Below the pieces are notes generated by a model. That model was not told the origin of the DNA and did no database searches. It worked only from the letters and a program-made list of their open reading frames with translations. The position numbers and the translations under genes are program-made. 64,000 bases of DNA. It comes from Marsupella aquatica. Lineage: Eukaryota > Marchantiophyta. The stretch lies in assembly GCA_973895155.1 (NCBI GenBank), contig OZ316895.1, positions 558,001 to 622,000 of the forward strand, written 5' to 3'. Shown here in pieces: positions 10,688-24,496 of the stretch. Each line of letters starts with the position of its first letter. Position 1 is the first letter of the stretch.

Positions 10688-11789
10688 TCGAAGACATCCA
10701 TGTCTCACTTGCAAACTTAGTCAAGACACTAGATGTGGACCATTTATTACTCATCCCACTATAGTGCACATGTGGACAGTTAGCTCATCACACTATCATG
10801 GCATTGGTATAATTATCTTTTCTCCATGTTTTCCTTTCCACTTTCAAAACTTACCTCTTTTGAGTTTGTCTTTCTCCGCTTTCATTGGACCTCTTAATAT
10901 ATGCTTGTTCGTCAGACAATGTACTTGACCTGTTTAATTGGTCCTTTTTGTAAATACACTTAACATACTTGCGTGGTATACTTACTAGAGAGCCATACAT
11001 ATAGAACGGGACTAATAAAATTGACACTCACTTGAATGTGTTTAATTATTGTACCTAAGCCGTAACTGTCCATTTTAAACTACTTAAATTTTCTCACCAG
11101 AAAAGGTGATCAGGTAGTGCATTTTACAGTCTAGTGAAGTGTACTGAAAGAATGAGAACAGAGTGACTGTCTTCTCGAAAAACCACCTCATGCGGTGGTC
11201 TAAATCTTGGCCAGAACTACACTCTCCAAATAACCATTTTGGGGTCCAACCATCTAAGATTGGGATATTTACATCTCGGATTGGGAGACCATTTTAGAAG
11301 TGATCTCTTGATTTCATGTATACCCTCACTGTCACTTGAATAATGTCATTGTGCAATCCCTGGCATATAGAAGGTTGTGACAAAATGTAGAAGCTAAGTC
11401 TTGGAAGTGAGCAATCATTTGTTGTGAGTCCCATGTTTCCTGTAAAGCCCGTGTTACCTAGCTCAATCGTGGTTCCTATCCCTTCCAGAAAGTGTCCTTT
11501 TCTCAAACAGTATTTGTGTGAGTTTCCTTTTTGTCTCTATGTAAGGATCCCACTTGGAGGGACTCCACTCTAGTCATGCCCTAAGGAATTTTTCCATTGT
11601 ACTTTTGAGGGCATTCTGGAGCATCATGCCCTGATCAAGATCTGCATCACCTCTTTGGGAAGTAAGTTTCTCCCCCAGTTTCTACTCTAATTTTCCTAAA
11701 CTAAGTTAGAAAAAATAAAAAAATTTCATGCCACTATATGTAGTTCCAAAGCATTATAGTCAATAATAGCCCCTCAAAACTCCAGCTGA
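10688..11789. other. AT-rich intergenic stretch, no feature recognised
   Basis: No convincing coding region, repeat or RNA gene was seen here. The few short open frames have no recognisable motifs. Confidence 0.5.
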
Positions 11790-12160
11790 AGCTATTTAGG
11801 GGCATTCTATCCCATAATCCTCTCTAAATATGACTAACTGTATACCTCTGAGTGTGCACCAATGCGACAAATCTTGTTCCGTTGCCAAATATAGACGGAC
11901 AGAAAATTCGGAACATATCACCTTTGCTACAAAGAATGCATGGCTATAACTAGTGGCAGAAGTGATGACTATTTTGCATGTGTGGCGATGATTAATGAGA
12001 TCCAGAACCGAGGTCAATACTTGGCCTTGTGCCTGATGGGGTTTGGGACAAAAGGGTTCCCAGGTCTATTGAGGTCTATTAAGTGTAGGGGACGACTAGG
12101 CTGCCTGTTGTGTAGTGTAGCTGACCTCGATTGTCAATAATTTGTTGCTCAGATAACAAG
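11790..12160 (-). repeat. Relic of the receptor-kinase upstream flank
   Basis: This block matches, in order, the distal upstream blocks of the duplicated units at 31400-31720, 43400-43690 and 57400-57745. Shared pieces include AATGCATGGCTATAACT against ACGCATGGCTGTAATT, AAAAGGGTTCCCAGGTCTAT, and GACCTCGATTGTCAATAAT. No matching gene lies to its left, so the unit that belonged to it was lost or replaced by the retrotransposons at 1-10.7 kb. Confidence 0.6.
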
Positions 12161-12529
12161 TGTCCACAAGTCAAGATCCAACTCAATTAAACTAAGAATG
12201 GCGAAAAGCTGTCCAAAACGTTGTCCTTGTCAAGACAGGAGTGGGTCCATGTGTAGCAGAGGCCTGCCATGTAGCAAAATCAAATTAAAGATATCTAACA
12301 AGTTGGCCCCTTCTGCATCTTTGGGGACTTGCTGGACAACAAAGATCCGCTCAAGACTTGACCAGGCCAGACTTGACCAGGCTCGTGGGATGGTGGGCCA
12401 TTTTAAATTCATGAAAATAATGCAGTAATTAACTCCACAGCAGACCTTGTCTGGTCCACCTCGCTACACACATCGCGCCACCCCTTGACTCCTGGCACTA
12501 CAAAATATAGAGGACTAGCTCAATACTCG

Positions 12530-12840
12530 TGCGTTGCACAAAAGATGTCGTGTCGGCCAAGATGTCCTTAAGACAAAAGATGTCGTGTCCGGGGTCGTGT
12601 CGGCCCAAGATACCGTTAAGAAAATAGAGGTCGTGTCCAGGGTCGTGTTGCCAATGATGTTGTTATGTAAAAGGGATGTCATTAAAAAAAGAAGTTGTGT
12701 CGCCAAAGAGGTCTTTATGTAAACGATGTCATCAAGTAAGAAGATGTCATTAAAACAAAGAAGTTGTGTCACCAAAGAACTTGTTATGTGACAGATATCG
12801 TTAAGAAGATGTCAAGTAAAAATATGTCGTTAAAAAGAGT
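12530..12840. repeat. Degenerate tandem repeat, AAGATGTCGTTAAGA-type
   Basis: The motif GATGTC(G/A)T(T/G) recurs more than ten times at irregular spacing, often as AAGATGTC or GTCGTGTC. The open frames across it are by-products of the repeat. It is preceded by CTAGCTCAATACTCGTGCGTTGCAC, a short GC-richer segment of a kind often seen near plant transposon ends. Confidence 0.6.
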
Positions 12841-14264
12841 CGGGCAGGGGAGAAGGGAAGAGGGGGAGAGTGGGGCGAGGCAGGGCTGCCCCGGGTAATT
12901 GGGTTGGGGAAGGAGGGTGGTGGGAGGTTGACCGCAAGAATGCGGCAGTCTACAGTTGGCATGCGGAGCAAGGTGGTAGGGTGGTCGCCCCACTCGTAGT
13001 AGAGGCTGGCCGCACAACATTTTACTTGCCTCCGCTCGGTGCTTTTGCCGCAATCAGATGGAAGTTGACCTCAGGAGCTGGTGTGAGGGCCATTTTTGGT
13101 CTCTATTGCTTTGGTTTTTTTCCATACTGAATTTCTTACACCCAAATTGGCCCTGTAAATTCAAATGACGACCATGGCAAAAAAAGGCACAACACCTTAT
13201 TATAGTTTTTGATGTTGTCAAATGTGGTTGTCCCTTTATATATGTGTCCCAAAACCCTGTCACCCCAGCCAAGAGTGGTTTGGCCCCCAACACCTTGTTA
13301 TCTCATCCAAATGTATATATTGAATTTTGCCAAGTATATTTTTTTTTATAAAATGATTTCATTCATATGAGTACCACGGTGAATGAGTGTATACACTTTC
13401 CTTGCATTGCATGCACATCAGGTGTACATTGAGGCAGGGTCAATACAAATAAGACAATGGCCTGGGAGGGATTAGATAAAAGAGTGTATTTTTTAATACT
13501 ATGATGGCATCAAAAGGAAGTACTTTACCTGCTAAAGTGATGAGGAATATCAAGAAGTATTCTGCTCCCTTCATATTTTGCTGTGGGTTTATTTTTATTT
13601 GTTCTCTTAGCTTTGCTTTGCATATTTGATTTCTTTCACTTGGCTTGGAAATGTAAATTTTGAATGACCGACCACTTCAAAAAGTGGCGCAAGTGTGTAT
13701 TATAGGAGTTAATTTGTAATTGACATAGATTATCATGGGGGTACTTGATATGAATGTCTAGGTATGGAAAGTACTATGTCTATGCATGGATGGTTTCCTA
13801 TGCATTGATAGTATTATACTTATATGTCCAAAAAATACTTGATTATTGTGCATTGGTATTCCTGGCATTCCCTTTATTTCTTGATTGGAAAACGTGCACG
13901 CTTTACTTCACACTAAACATTATTCAATTTTGGTTTATTCCTTCTGTTTGTCAGATTCTTTGATTTTTGTGCCCTTCAAATTCAAATGACGACCACTGCA
14001 TAAAAAGGCGCAACCTTGTATTATAGTTCTTGATGTTATTTGTTTTGATGAAACCTCAATCTTTTAGTGAATGATGAAAACTATATTGGAGCTTAAAATT
14101 GTGTGGTGAGATACCTGGAGGTCAAGTTACCTACCAACAAAGTTTAGACCTTTTTTGACATCTTCAATGCTCAATATTACCGAGAATATTACACTTAATA
14201 TAAATTAATAAATCTCATTGTACATCTGACCACTTTTCTTAAGTCATTGGTTTGCAAAAGCATA
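12841..14264. repeat. Intergenic region with a thrice-occurring motif block
   Basis: A block containing CAAATGACGACCAYNGCA, then AAAAAGGCRCAA, then TATTATAG occurs at 13160-13220 and 13975-14035, with a more diverged copy at 13655-13705. Otherwise the stretch is AT-rich. A short hydrophobic open frame at 13754-13963 has no support as a gene. Confidence 0.45.
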
Positions 14265-15454
14265 ATACTTTGACAATTCACTTGGAATGTGTTCACTGAC
14301 TTATTAAAAAAAGCTGCCTAACTTAGTTTGCTCTAGGTACCTAAAGAAATGCAAGTATAAAGTGCTACAACATGTAATTCTATACTTTCATTCATTTGAC
14401 TTAATTCTTATTAGGCAGTCTCAAAGCTAGCTTTTTAGTCACAGATAATGGCTTTTGGCTTTGGGTTGTGCAAGTTTTTTTCTTTCTAATTTTACACTAG
14501 CCTCTACAATGACAGAATTGACAACAGTGCCAAAATGCTCTCCTTTCAAATTTGCATGCAGACTACCGATAGTTTTGGTGAGATTGCACATTTATAGTAG
14601 TTAACATACATCAATTCATTAATTTGGGAATTTAGTTTCAATTCATATCTTGCTCAGCTGTGATGGGCACGTAGACTTCGTGGAGGTCTTGAACCCCTTC
14701 CGAAAGCTATTATATGAACTATGATGTTTTGTGATTTCCTTCCTGTGCTTTTTGGAGAATGGGCTTTTGTTGACGAGACTTTGGTAGTTTCCTACCTTAA
14801 TTTACTAGGACCCACCTAACTTGCGTGCTCAGCCTGTTAGTTTCTCTGGAAGCTTTCCTCTGGACCTTCCTACCCACTTTTCATTCGAGCTGATTTATGA
14901 GTCCTTTCGGACACTGGCATCGCTAGCTGCCGGCCAGGGCGGCCTGATTTGATGAAACACACAAAGCGAGGAACTCGAGCTACCATGTGAGAATTTGAGT
15001 CTTACCATTTTTGTTTGCCTCTTCAGAGTTTCCATGATTGAGGACCTGCCTGTGATTAGCAAAACTGAGTGTCCATTTGATCAAATTGTACCATCGATGC
15101 TGGAGACTGACCTCAATTGAAACCAAATGGACTTTGTTTGTCTCAGTTCTTTGGAGCACTAATACCCTCCACCCGAGTTTATGAAATAATGGGAAAGGCA
15201 CCCTGGGCCACCACAAGTTTGAAGGTACGCGATCTGAAGTCGGATCGATGTCTTAGGATTACTTACCATTGCCAAGGACCTTGCTCTATTGACACTCATT
15301 TTGTATTGAATGCCAAGAAAATCTCAGTCAGTACATTTCAGATTTTATAAAATCCTATATTATCTCGTATATTATATGACAGTCTACATCATCATTTGAT
15401 GTCTACATTCTAATAGTTTTTCTAGCATGACCGTGCATTGTCAATAATGCCATG
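14265..15454 (-). repeat. 3' flank of gene A, duplicated elsewhere in the array
   Basis: 14265-14370 matches spacer at 25940-26030 and 46200-46290. 14645-14700 matches 27340-27390. 14740-15130 matches 28257-28687. 15085-15350 matches 32430-32560 and 46880-47110. These matches show that the duplicated unit includes a long region downstream of the kinase gene. The 3' untranslated region of gene A should lie within the right end of this block, but no polyadenylation signal was assigned. Confidence 0.65.
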
Positions 15455-18400
15455 CTATCGCCCAGTTAAGGAACTCATTTGAAGAATACCTTTAGGACGT
15501 TTTGTGCCACTGATGCTGCTAGAGGAAGATTCAAAACCTAAGTCAAGCAAGAAAAAATCAGTAGATTCGTCTTCAACGACTGTTTGGAGAACAGAATTCT
15601 CCTGGATTTGGTCGTCAGTGGTTCCAAAGAGGTGCTTAAAGTGAGACCCTGTATCCTCAGATTCTTTCAGGGAGGCTTCCACATCCGTATTTCCCATAAG
15701 CATGAACACTACTTGAGACATTGAAGGGCGCCTTTCTGGATCATTTTGCACGCATAGAAGACCAACCCTGAGTGCCCGAACGACTTCAACTACACAGTTG
15801 TCTCTTAACGCAGGTTCCAAGACATCAAGCAGCAACCCTTTTCTGTGCATTTTATCAACCTGTAGAGAAATCAGAGACCATTGCAGACAATATGAAAGTC
15901 AGCAAGGCTTTTGTTTGAAATCAAGTGGAAAAATGTGTTGGACCACATAACAAACTATGCAACGTACATCAGAAGGAGATAAACAAAAAACAAGTGATTA
16001 ACATAACTGATCCTAAGGAGCAACGAATTGCACCTATCATCAGAAGGTGCAATCCTCAATTGTTACAAATTGCACCTATTCTTCCACTCATATTGGAACT
16101 AGTAGAACTTCGTACTTGTGTACTTTTTTCCTGATGTTTGAATACAAATCTTGGCATTTGACCAGAAGTTTTGCAAGAGCATACCCAATCTTTAAGAAAT
16201 ACTTCTTCTGTAGGAAGCGTGTAGTCAATACACTTTCTTCCGCATACAATCTCTAAAACCACAATCCCGTAGCTGTAGACATCAGCTTTGTCAGAAAGTT
16301 GGCCAAGCGTAGCATACTCTGGAGAAAAGTAGCCTCTGCAACAAAATGCAGCCAATTTAATTACACAAAAGTAACACCTTAGAAAAAATTGAATAACACT
16401 CAACACTATTATGACTGAAGAACCCTCCAAAATATTGCCAAGAATACGATCAGCACAAAAGCTAAACACAACATTCTGAACTCCATATCCAGGTACAAGA
16501 CAAGTAGTGGAGCTCAAACTAAGCAAACTGCGACGAAGGAAAAGTGGTACTTGCTTGAAGTATAGATGTTAGGGCAACGTACAATGTTCCGGCAACTTTT
16601 GTGTATAAAGAATCCCTTGATTCCTCTGATAAATGCCTTGCTAGACCAAAGTCACCTATTTTAGGTTTGAAGTTCTTATCCAGAAGAATGTTCTCTGGTT
16701 TGATGTCCCTGTGTATGATAGATGGTTGCAACTCCTCATGAAGGTAGGAAAGGCCACGCGCAACTCCCACGCAAATCTGAAAGCGTTGTGCCCAATCCAA
16801 ACTCCCGTGAGGCTGAGATCCTGCACATGTCATATGAATGGTAACTGTGAAGAAAACAGTACACGTTACGTACTTATGATTCCATGTACAAAAGCTATTG
16901 AAGATATGTGAACAATTCATTCATTATTATATAACGCACTTTCAGTTAGTACATTCTTGTTTCCATACTCGTATATATGTTCTCTGTGCAAACGCATTTT
17001 AACCAACGATCATGCGGACAACCTACAGAATGAGCGATACTAAGTTTAGTGGTAGGGACACAGAATGAGTGATACTAAGTTGAGTGGTAGGGACGGTCAA
17101 ACTGTACCCCACAACGCTTGGGCCAAGTTCCCATTCTCAACATATTCAAACACCAGCATGCGTTGTTGCTCCCTGATACAACAGCCTTTCAGATGAACCA
17201 AGTTTCTATGCTTGATGCCTGTAATCAGCACGACCTCGTTCAAGAACTCATTCAAGACTTGTACTTTTTGAGAATTGAACAACCTCTTCACTGCGAGAGC
17301 AGTCTTGTCTGGTAGAACCCCCTGCTCATTATGTACAAAGCCAATAGGCAAACTCAATAGAATTAGCTTCCAATGATCAAACTTGTTTGAAAACGTGAAT
17401 TAAAGAGAATTGAAATGTTAAATTTGAACTAATAACTAAGTACAGTAGATTTTTTCTGATGGACATTGAGTGTAGTTGCCTATTGGTAGCCTGTTCCCAA
17501 TGAATGGGTAAGTCCAGAGAGTTCAATTGCCACTATTTAAGTTGAGTTAAGAAAACATATGAGGAAAGTGAGAACCTATGAACACCATGTCAATATTTCA
17601 CCAAGCAAAGTCTAGCTAAAAATTAAAGGTGCGTCCTTCAAATTGAAAGAAATGAAGAGCTTACCATATATACGTCGCCGAAGCCACCATGCCCAAGTTT
17701 GTTGTCTTTGTGAAAATCTCTTGTTGCTGATTTAAGGTCACTATATTTGAAAAATGGAGGTTTCACTTTTTGGTCAGCCAGAGCTGCAGAAAGCAAATCA
17801 ACAGGTTGTGAAAATCTCTTTGATTGATAATGACATTAAGCTTTCCCACCAATCATTATGGCATTAGTACCATCAAATAAAGGTTAACACCACAAAACGT
17901 CTACTGACATCTTGGAGTAACAAACCATATCGTATTGCAATTAGTGTCTCTCGTGTTATAAAACTCACAAAACTCAAACTAACCTTCCTGTATTTCCCGG
18001 AGGGCATACACTTGCTTCCAGAATTTCCACATCGTTGCGAGAGTAATAATGGAGAGTAGAAATGCAACAACCCCAAGACATATGCCAATAATCATGATGT
18101 CGTTGTTGTGGTTACTTCTTGCTGTACAATTTTCAAGAACGAACAATCATATCAAAATAGAGAGCAACAATCATATAAAAATACAGAACAAAAAGTGTAA
18201 AAAAGATTTGGCAACATGCCTCCTAGCAATTAATCCAGACAACATTCCGTATTCCCAATATCTGTCCTAGCACTTGGCCATGACGTTTAGAAGTGCCAAT
18301 GGATGCAAAAGAGAATGAAGTCCAGCATTCTTACGCCTAGAATAGTCTTCAGTAGTTGTGGATCTGCAAAGAAATCTTTGTATGTCTGATTTTGCCCCGT

Positions 18401-21400
18401 AGCAGTAGGGGTTCCCACCGAGCCTAAGGAATTGCAGAACCACAGCAGCAATCGTGAGTGGAACTTGGCTTATACAACATACATTGAAATCTCAAACCGC
18501 TGGCTTTTGGATGAATTGAAATACTCCCAAACGCTCCATATCCCCGCAGTCAATTCTAATGTTTAGATTCACGCCATTCAAAACAGAATCAACTTTGAAG
18601 TAAACAGATCTGGCCGTCTGGGTTCAAGCAGAGTAATGCCAATAATTGTGGGCCAGTACGTGGTGTCATGAAGCATCCGTTCGTTGTACAGTCTATGAGA
18701 TATGCTATTTGTCAACGAGTTTGAAAGCCGACTGGAATGGTTAGTACTAGTAATGAAAGCTCTGGAGCCTAGTGTATAATCTCCTGACGCGATCTTTGAT
18801 AATTAGTTTTTCAAACTGAATAATGTTTTCTATATACGGGCCAGTAATGATTATTGCATGATTACTCTCCCGAGGCCAATCATTCCATGGAAGCCGGTGT
18901 AATAGTTTCAAATTCATACTTACAGGATGGTTCTGTTCACATTGATTTTTTGATCTCGCAAGCTTTGGATTGTAGGCTCGAGAGCATCTGCGTTTGGTAT
19001 AATATCCGAAATTCTGTTATTAACAAACGAGAATAATTTCTTGCTGGTCTGAGAGCCGTTCTTTTTGAGCGCGTCCAACCATACGCTCAAATCCAGTGTC
19101 CCTTGGATGGCATTTCCCTCAAAATTTCTGCGCACACACAGATCATTTAAAAACCCATTTCTCTGCACACATACCCAAGAATTTACCAAGAAATGAAATA
19201 AATCTCTCAGCAAGTCCCCGTAGAGCAGTTAGCTGGCCAACTATAGCTCGGTCGTGCATGTTCGCGCTTCGTTCTGAAGGGCTCTGAAAACTTCAAATAC
19301 ATTAATCCGCTCCAATCCAAGTCATGGAAGCTTCACACTCAATTTAAAGCAGATGTCCTAGCGGTTGTTCATGGGATTTGTGGACACGAGGTCGATTGCC
19401 AATTGGAGGGTACTGTCAATCAATTCATTCCTTCTGGAAAAAATCATAAGAGTGTATGTGTAAACATTTACATTCTAATATACAGCTGTCAACCTTGGAA
19501 ACGTTTTTAGCTGCATTCAAATACATTACCTACACCCTGTATCCTGACTTTGTAAATCTTACGAACATTTCAGACGACCTCAGGTTAGTGAGTGATACTT
19601 ACGCAAAGGTGAGATTTGAAAGAGTAGCTGAGAAATACAAGGCACTGGAAAAGGTCCCGGTCAGACTGTTGTTGGAAACGTCTCTGCAAATTCAGACAAG
19701 AACCATGTCTAAAGAAGTTAGATCTGTAAAAATGTCCGCGATCAATCTCCTTGCCATTATCTGAGCATCTACTGAATGAAAAGAAGTTCCAGGAGGTTGA
19801 CATTTTCTACACATTGTGAATAGGGAATCTAGCATAAATGTTCATCACCCAGAAATGAAACAGATTGGCATTCGTCACTTGTTCTATTACGGAGGCACGT
19901 TCCTAAAACCAACGATCTACGGACTTCATCAAAACCAAAAGCGTTATTTTATTCCACTACAGTAGACAGCTAAATGAATTACGCTTCAAAGTACGAACCG
20001 GTGCAGAGAATGTGCAATAAGACTGGAGAAAATAACAGCTGTACGTTACTTCTAGCTCTGACTACGGTCAACGTGAAGGAGGCTGTTGTACAGAAAAATC
20101 ATAGCAGTCCGTGTCCATCGGAAGCGCTAGCCACTCACAGTTCTCGTAAAGAGTTGGAATTTATCTCAACCAACGGATCCAAGGAAGAGATGTCGCCCAC
20201 GAGATTGTTATGAGACAAGTCCAAGACAGCCAAAGCATTGGTTGTGTTCTGCCACATGCTTGGAAGAGAGGACATTGCATTGTGACTGAGATTCCTGTCA
20301 AACAAGGGAAACATATTTTACCATCAAACTGGAATTCCGTAACCGCTGTCATTGAACACAATTTATTGCCAGACGTCGGGGAGACCAGGTTCTAGGATTA
20401 ATTGTCGATGGCTAAAGCATTATAGCTAAGTTATTTGGAACGCCGAACATCATTTCTGTAAAGAGCCAGGTTTGCTGATGTAGGCATAATCTACCCAGCA
20501 CTATGCATGATCATTAAAGTCGGTAATGATCACTTACAGTTCTTGCAATGTGTTGAAGAACGACACGTTTTCGAATGGGCTGAGCTCACCAGCAAGACGA
20601 TTGTGAGACAAGTTCAAGGACACAAGATTGTTCAAGCCATCCCAGTCACTTGCGAGTGGGACGTTCTCGATCTTGTTGTTGGTGAAGTCCCTACAAGAAG
20701 GCGTACACAGTATGACTATGAAATAATATCTCGGCTCCGCTCACACCTTAATTGAGCGAGAACATAGACACTCGCATAGACATCGTCTCTGTGTGTTGAA
20801 TCAACTCCAATTTAGTAAAACTGAGTAAACTTGTCACAATCGAAAATCTGTCGCACCAACACCTCCGAATTGGGCTATACTAGGCGAGAGATATTCACCT
20901 GTGTGGATGACCATGATATTAAGAGTCTGCAGCTATGATTTTCTTTCGGGGTATTCCTATTAAAACTTTAGGAAACATGTCAGATTTGAGAAGATAGAAG
21001 TGCATACAATACTGTTAACGCTCCACCGGAGAAATGATTGATGAGGAACTTAAACGCTGACAGATCCACTGTACTTCCTGTGATGTACCTGAGAATGACA
21101 GTACAACAAATTCACGAGGAGCTGAGTTTGCTTTCAGTAATTGCTTTTGATCCTAGATTTGGAAGAGTTGTGACATGTTTCAGCACAGCAATTGGCTAAC
21201 CAGACTTATCAAGTATGTTAGTGATGCCAAGAAATGCAAATACGGATTCTAGCTAGTAGACAGTAAGGTTACATGTGTCCAGACAACAAGAACAAGCACA
21301 ATTTGAGGAGAACAGAACCTTGCAACAACGCATATTTCACAAATCCAAGAGACAATGAGAATTGAGCGCGCATCCATAGAAAAGGAGGTTAGGACTTACA

Positions 21401-24400
21401 TTTCTTGCAAACTATTTAGCTTGATGCCTGGTGAGTTTGCTGCATTATTTTGCAAGGTGGGAAAGTCTAGGCTTGGCATGTTCGAAAGCGTTCTACAGAG
21501 TAACATACAAATATATTAGTTTACTGAGTTTCAAATCAGTGTAACAGGACTGAAACATAATTGAGAGACTTTGGATTCAACGAACGTGACAAGAGATTCG
21601 TATGGAAGTCCCACGAATTCTCTATCGTTGACTTCAATTGACCAATTCAGACACATCACTACGGGTTCGGAGGGCAGCTTACAAAGAGTTGACAGAATAT
21701 GTGGTCCGCAAAAATCCCGGTTGCGCAGTACATTGGTCCGTCTTCCGAACACCACATGCTTTTGGAAGGGGTGCGGCAAAGCTGGTCGAGGAGTCACCGC
21801 AGGAAAGCCAGTCATGGGGAACGGGAGTACACGGATCTCCTTGCCAGTCGTTCAGTGACAAGCTTTCCTTCAGAATAGTGATCGCGGCGTCTGCATACAA
21901 TCGATATAAATTGAATCCGAGTCCTAAAGTGGCCAGTTTACATTATTACCTAGGTGAGCGCCAGGAAATCAGCTGGCCCCTTATTTTCTAACGCGAGGAC
22001 AGGAAAGAAAAATTTCCCATATATATGATGACCTTCCGGTTGGAGGCTTGGACTTGCATCCGAAGTGGAAATCTTACCGTCTGTGGGAGTTGTCGTGGAG
22101 AAATTGAAGTTATACTGGGCAAACACCTCTACGGCGTTCATTGATGCCATTGAATCTGCGGCAGCTGCGGTCATTGAGATGTTCAGTGCATTCGACGATA
22201 GAATGAAATTCGAGATGACCGACATGCTTGCCTGTTTCGAGAGTGTGAGATCTGGGCCACGAATCCCGTCAAGCTCAACAACCATTGTCCCTCCTGCCGA
22301 ATCTGGGTTTAGTTCCTCAGCATACACAACAACATAAGCTATATCCGCGGGTGTAATGTATATCGGCGAAATGAAGAACAGAGGGAGCAGAATCCAGAAC
22401 TGATAATCAACCCAGGCATCTTCCATGACTTTGGGCGGTACGTTGTTTGTCTCCGTTCTTGGAATAGGGTCCGGTGGAGTTGTGGTATTCCATATCGGAA
22501 CATCATGGTACCAATTTGACTCAGGGGCTTGCCACTCACGGTCGTATGAATCATCCGGGTACCTGATCGCATGACACCAAGTTAATTCTTCAGCAAATTA
22601 AACGATCTCACAATCGGTTTCAAACCACGCGGGAGCCAGTACGTACCAGTACTTCGTGGTGAGCTGAATTTCTCTGTGTCTGTGATTGTGCTACATCGAA
22701 GGGTATTGTGCCTAAAGAATAACCAAAAAATCACGACCTTGATTGACAGTGGGAAATTCTCAAACTTAAGCAGGTGGCCGCCTGGAAGAATTGCAGTCAC
22801 CTAGATTTCACAAACAACTGGAAGCGCGGTACAAAAGAGCTTATTGGGAGATGCCCAATCGGTCTATATATGGAGGAAATGTCAGACTATCACTAATAAT
22901 CAATCGTGTGATACTATTCAAATTCAACTCATTAGTGTAAGGATGGGCAGTTTTGTGGAGCAGGGAGCATGGATTGGAGCAAAATCCTTCTCAACGGCTT
23001 GACCGCGACGACTAGATTAGCACGAATCTGGGAGATCATGTAGTCATGAATGATCCCAGGTGACTTGAAATGGATCCTCCGTCTAGACCTACACTGGACT
23101 GAACTTCCTATCGAAGAAAACAAAAAGGATGATGGCCTGAATTTGAGCTTACCTTAGCAGCCCATTTGGAGTACTTGAGGGATCAGCACCAATGTTATAT
23201 CTGACCAAGTTAGCAAGATACTGCCTGTCACCACCTGGGTACGAGTACATGGAAGGGTCAAGTTCTCGCAGACTCAAGTACGAGATAAACGGTGTTCCAA
23301 TCAGTGGTTGTAGGCAGATATACATGACGCTCCCTGGAGAGTAGAAGATGCCTTCATAGGACACTCTTGACACATTGGCCAACTGATCGTCCGACGCCAT
23401 GTACGTCACAGTAAACACATTCGTAGCGTTGACGTAGACAACAAACTTGATGGGTAGAACCAGCGCGGACTGCAAATCGAACTCTGCGTGAACCAAATAC
23501 GTTGTGTTCCTCTTTGTGGGCAGCTCATAACAATATTTGTTACGGCGCTCGGGAAAGAATCTGAAGGGTACAAGAGTAGTGCTGGAAATGTCCATACTGC
23601 TGTTCCCTGTCAAAATGAAGGTACTGTTGATATCCGAGGCAAAGTACAATCCGGTAAAAGGGTCCAGGAAGCCAGAACCGCCACAGGCTATATTCAAAAA
23701 CCCTGCACGAACAATCAATGAAAGTGAGTGTGCAAATTAATCCCCAATTTTAATTTCATTTGGCGCCTGGTTTTGGGACATTGCAACGCCGGGATGGAAA
23801 CACTAGGATACTCTGGCAAATTGCGAATTGCGTACTAATAAATGCATTGACCGTAGCAACTATTGGTGCATGCATACTTCCCCTTGGGTATCTTCAGATC
23901 AGAATGAGCTAAGCGTATTTGGTCACTATTGGTAATTTCAAATAGCTAGCGAAGTTCTGCTGTGACCACCTAAAAAACGCATGATATACAAATTAAGTCG
24001 CTTTGTCAGTGGCATCCTTCTTTAGATCGCGAGGACCGCCATTGCGAAGGCCAGATACAGTGCATGACGAGAGCATCATTCTTCGATCATAACTGAAAAG
24101 CGTCGATTGTATACAAGACTTAAAACGGCATCGGCAGATTCATCAGATCTATGACGTACCGATTCAATTCGATCGGAGTTGCGAAATCTATTCTATATCA
24201 ATATCTGTCCCACGATGTGTTTCGCAACTCGAAAGCTTGCACATCTCTGTTGGACAATTGAAATCCTGTTATGAAATTTTTCCTACTGTAACGAATACCA
24301 ATTCGTCGGGCATAACTCGAAATGATGATTGAATGCTCAAAACAAGTGACAAACCTGGAGTTTGCTGCTGCCCATAGGAAGTTGTCGTAAGAGTCATCCA

Positions 24401-24496
24401 AATTGTCAGGATGGGTAACAGACAGATCGTAGCAATGCCTTGCATTCCGTATCCATGCATAGAGCAGTTCCTCTTTCCTTCCCACGATCCAGCCAT
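15455..24496 (-). CDS. Malectin-like/LRR receptor-like protein kinase, gene A (intact)
   Basis: Predicted plasma-membrane receptor Ser/Thr kinase of 1180 residues in 18 exons: 24496-24355, 23702-23153, 22562-22078, 21890-21683, 21492-21400, 21088-21020, 20690-20538, 20294-20139, 19683-19603, 19433-19386, 19127-18924, 18423-18335, 18121-17984, 17783-17665, 17321-17108, 16820-16583, 16335-16185, 15859-15455. All phases join and no exon has a stop. Domains: signal peptide within residues 18-42; malectin-like 48-392 ([34 protein letters not shown]); W-x-G-D-P-C segment ([18 protein letters not shown]); degenerate LRRs 462-729; cysteine segment GGNPYC; membrane helix about 768-793; kinase with [39 protein letters not shown] and RRPSMSQV. 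The HRD makes it an RD kinase. The start is the ATG shared by all copies; an alternative lies 17 codons on. The donors after exons 6 (GTTAAC) and 10 (GTCCAC) are weak. Ligand is unknown. Confidence 0.85.

Noticed and set aside
13754-13963. Small hydrophobic protein gene
   Set aside because: Single short frame in AT-rich DNA, no conserved copy in the duplicated units and no motif.
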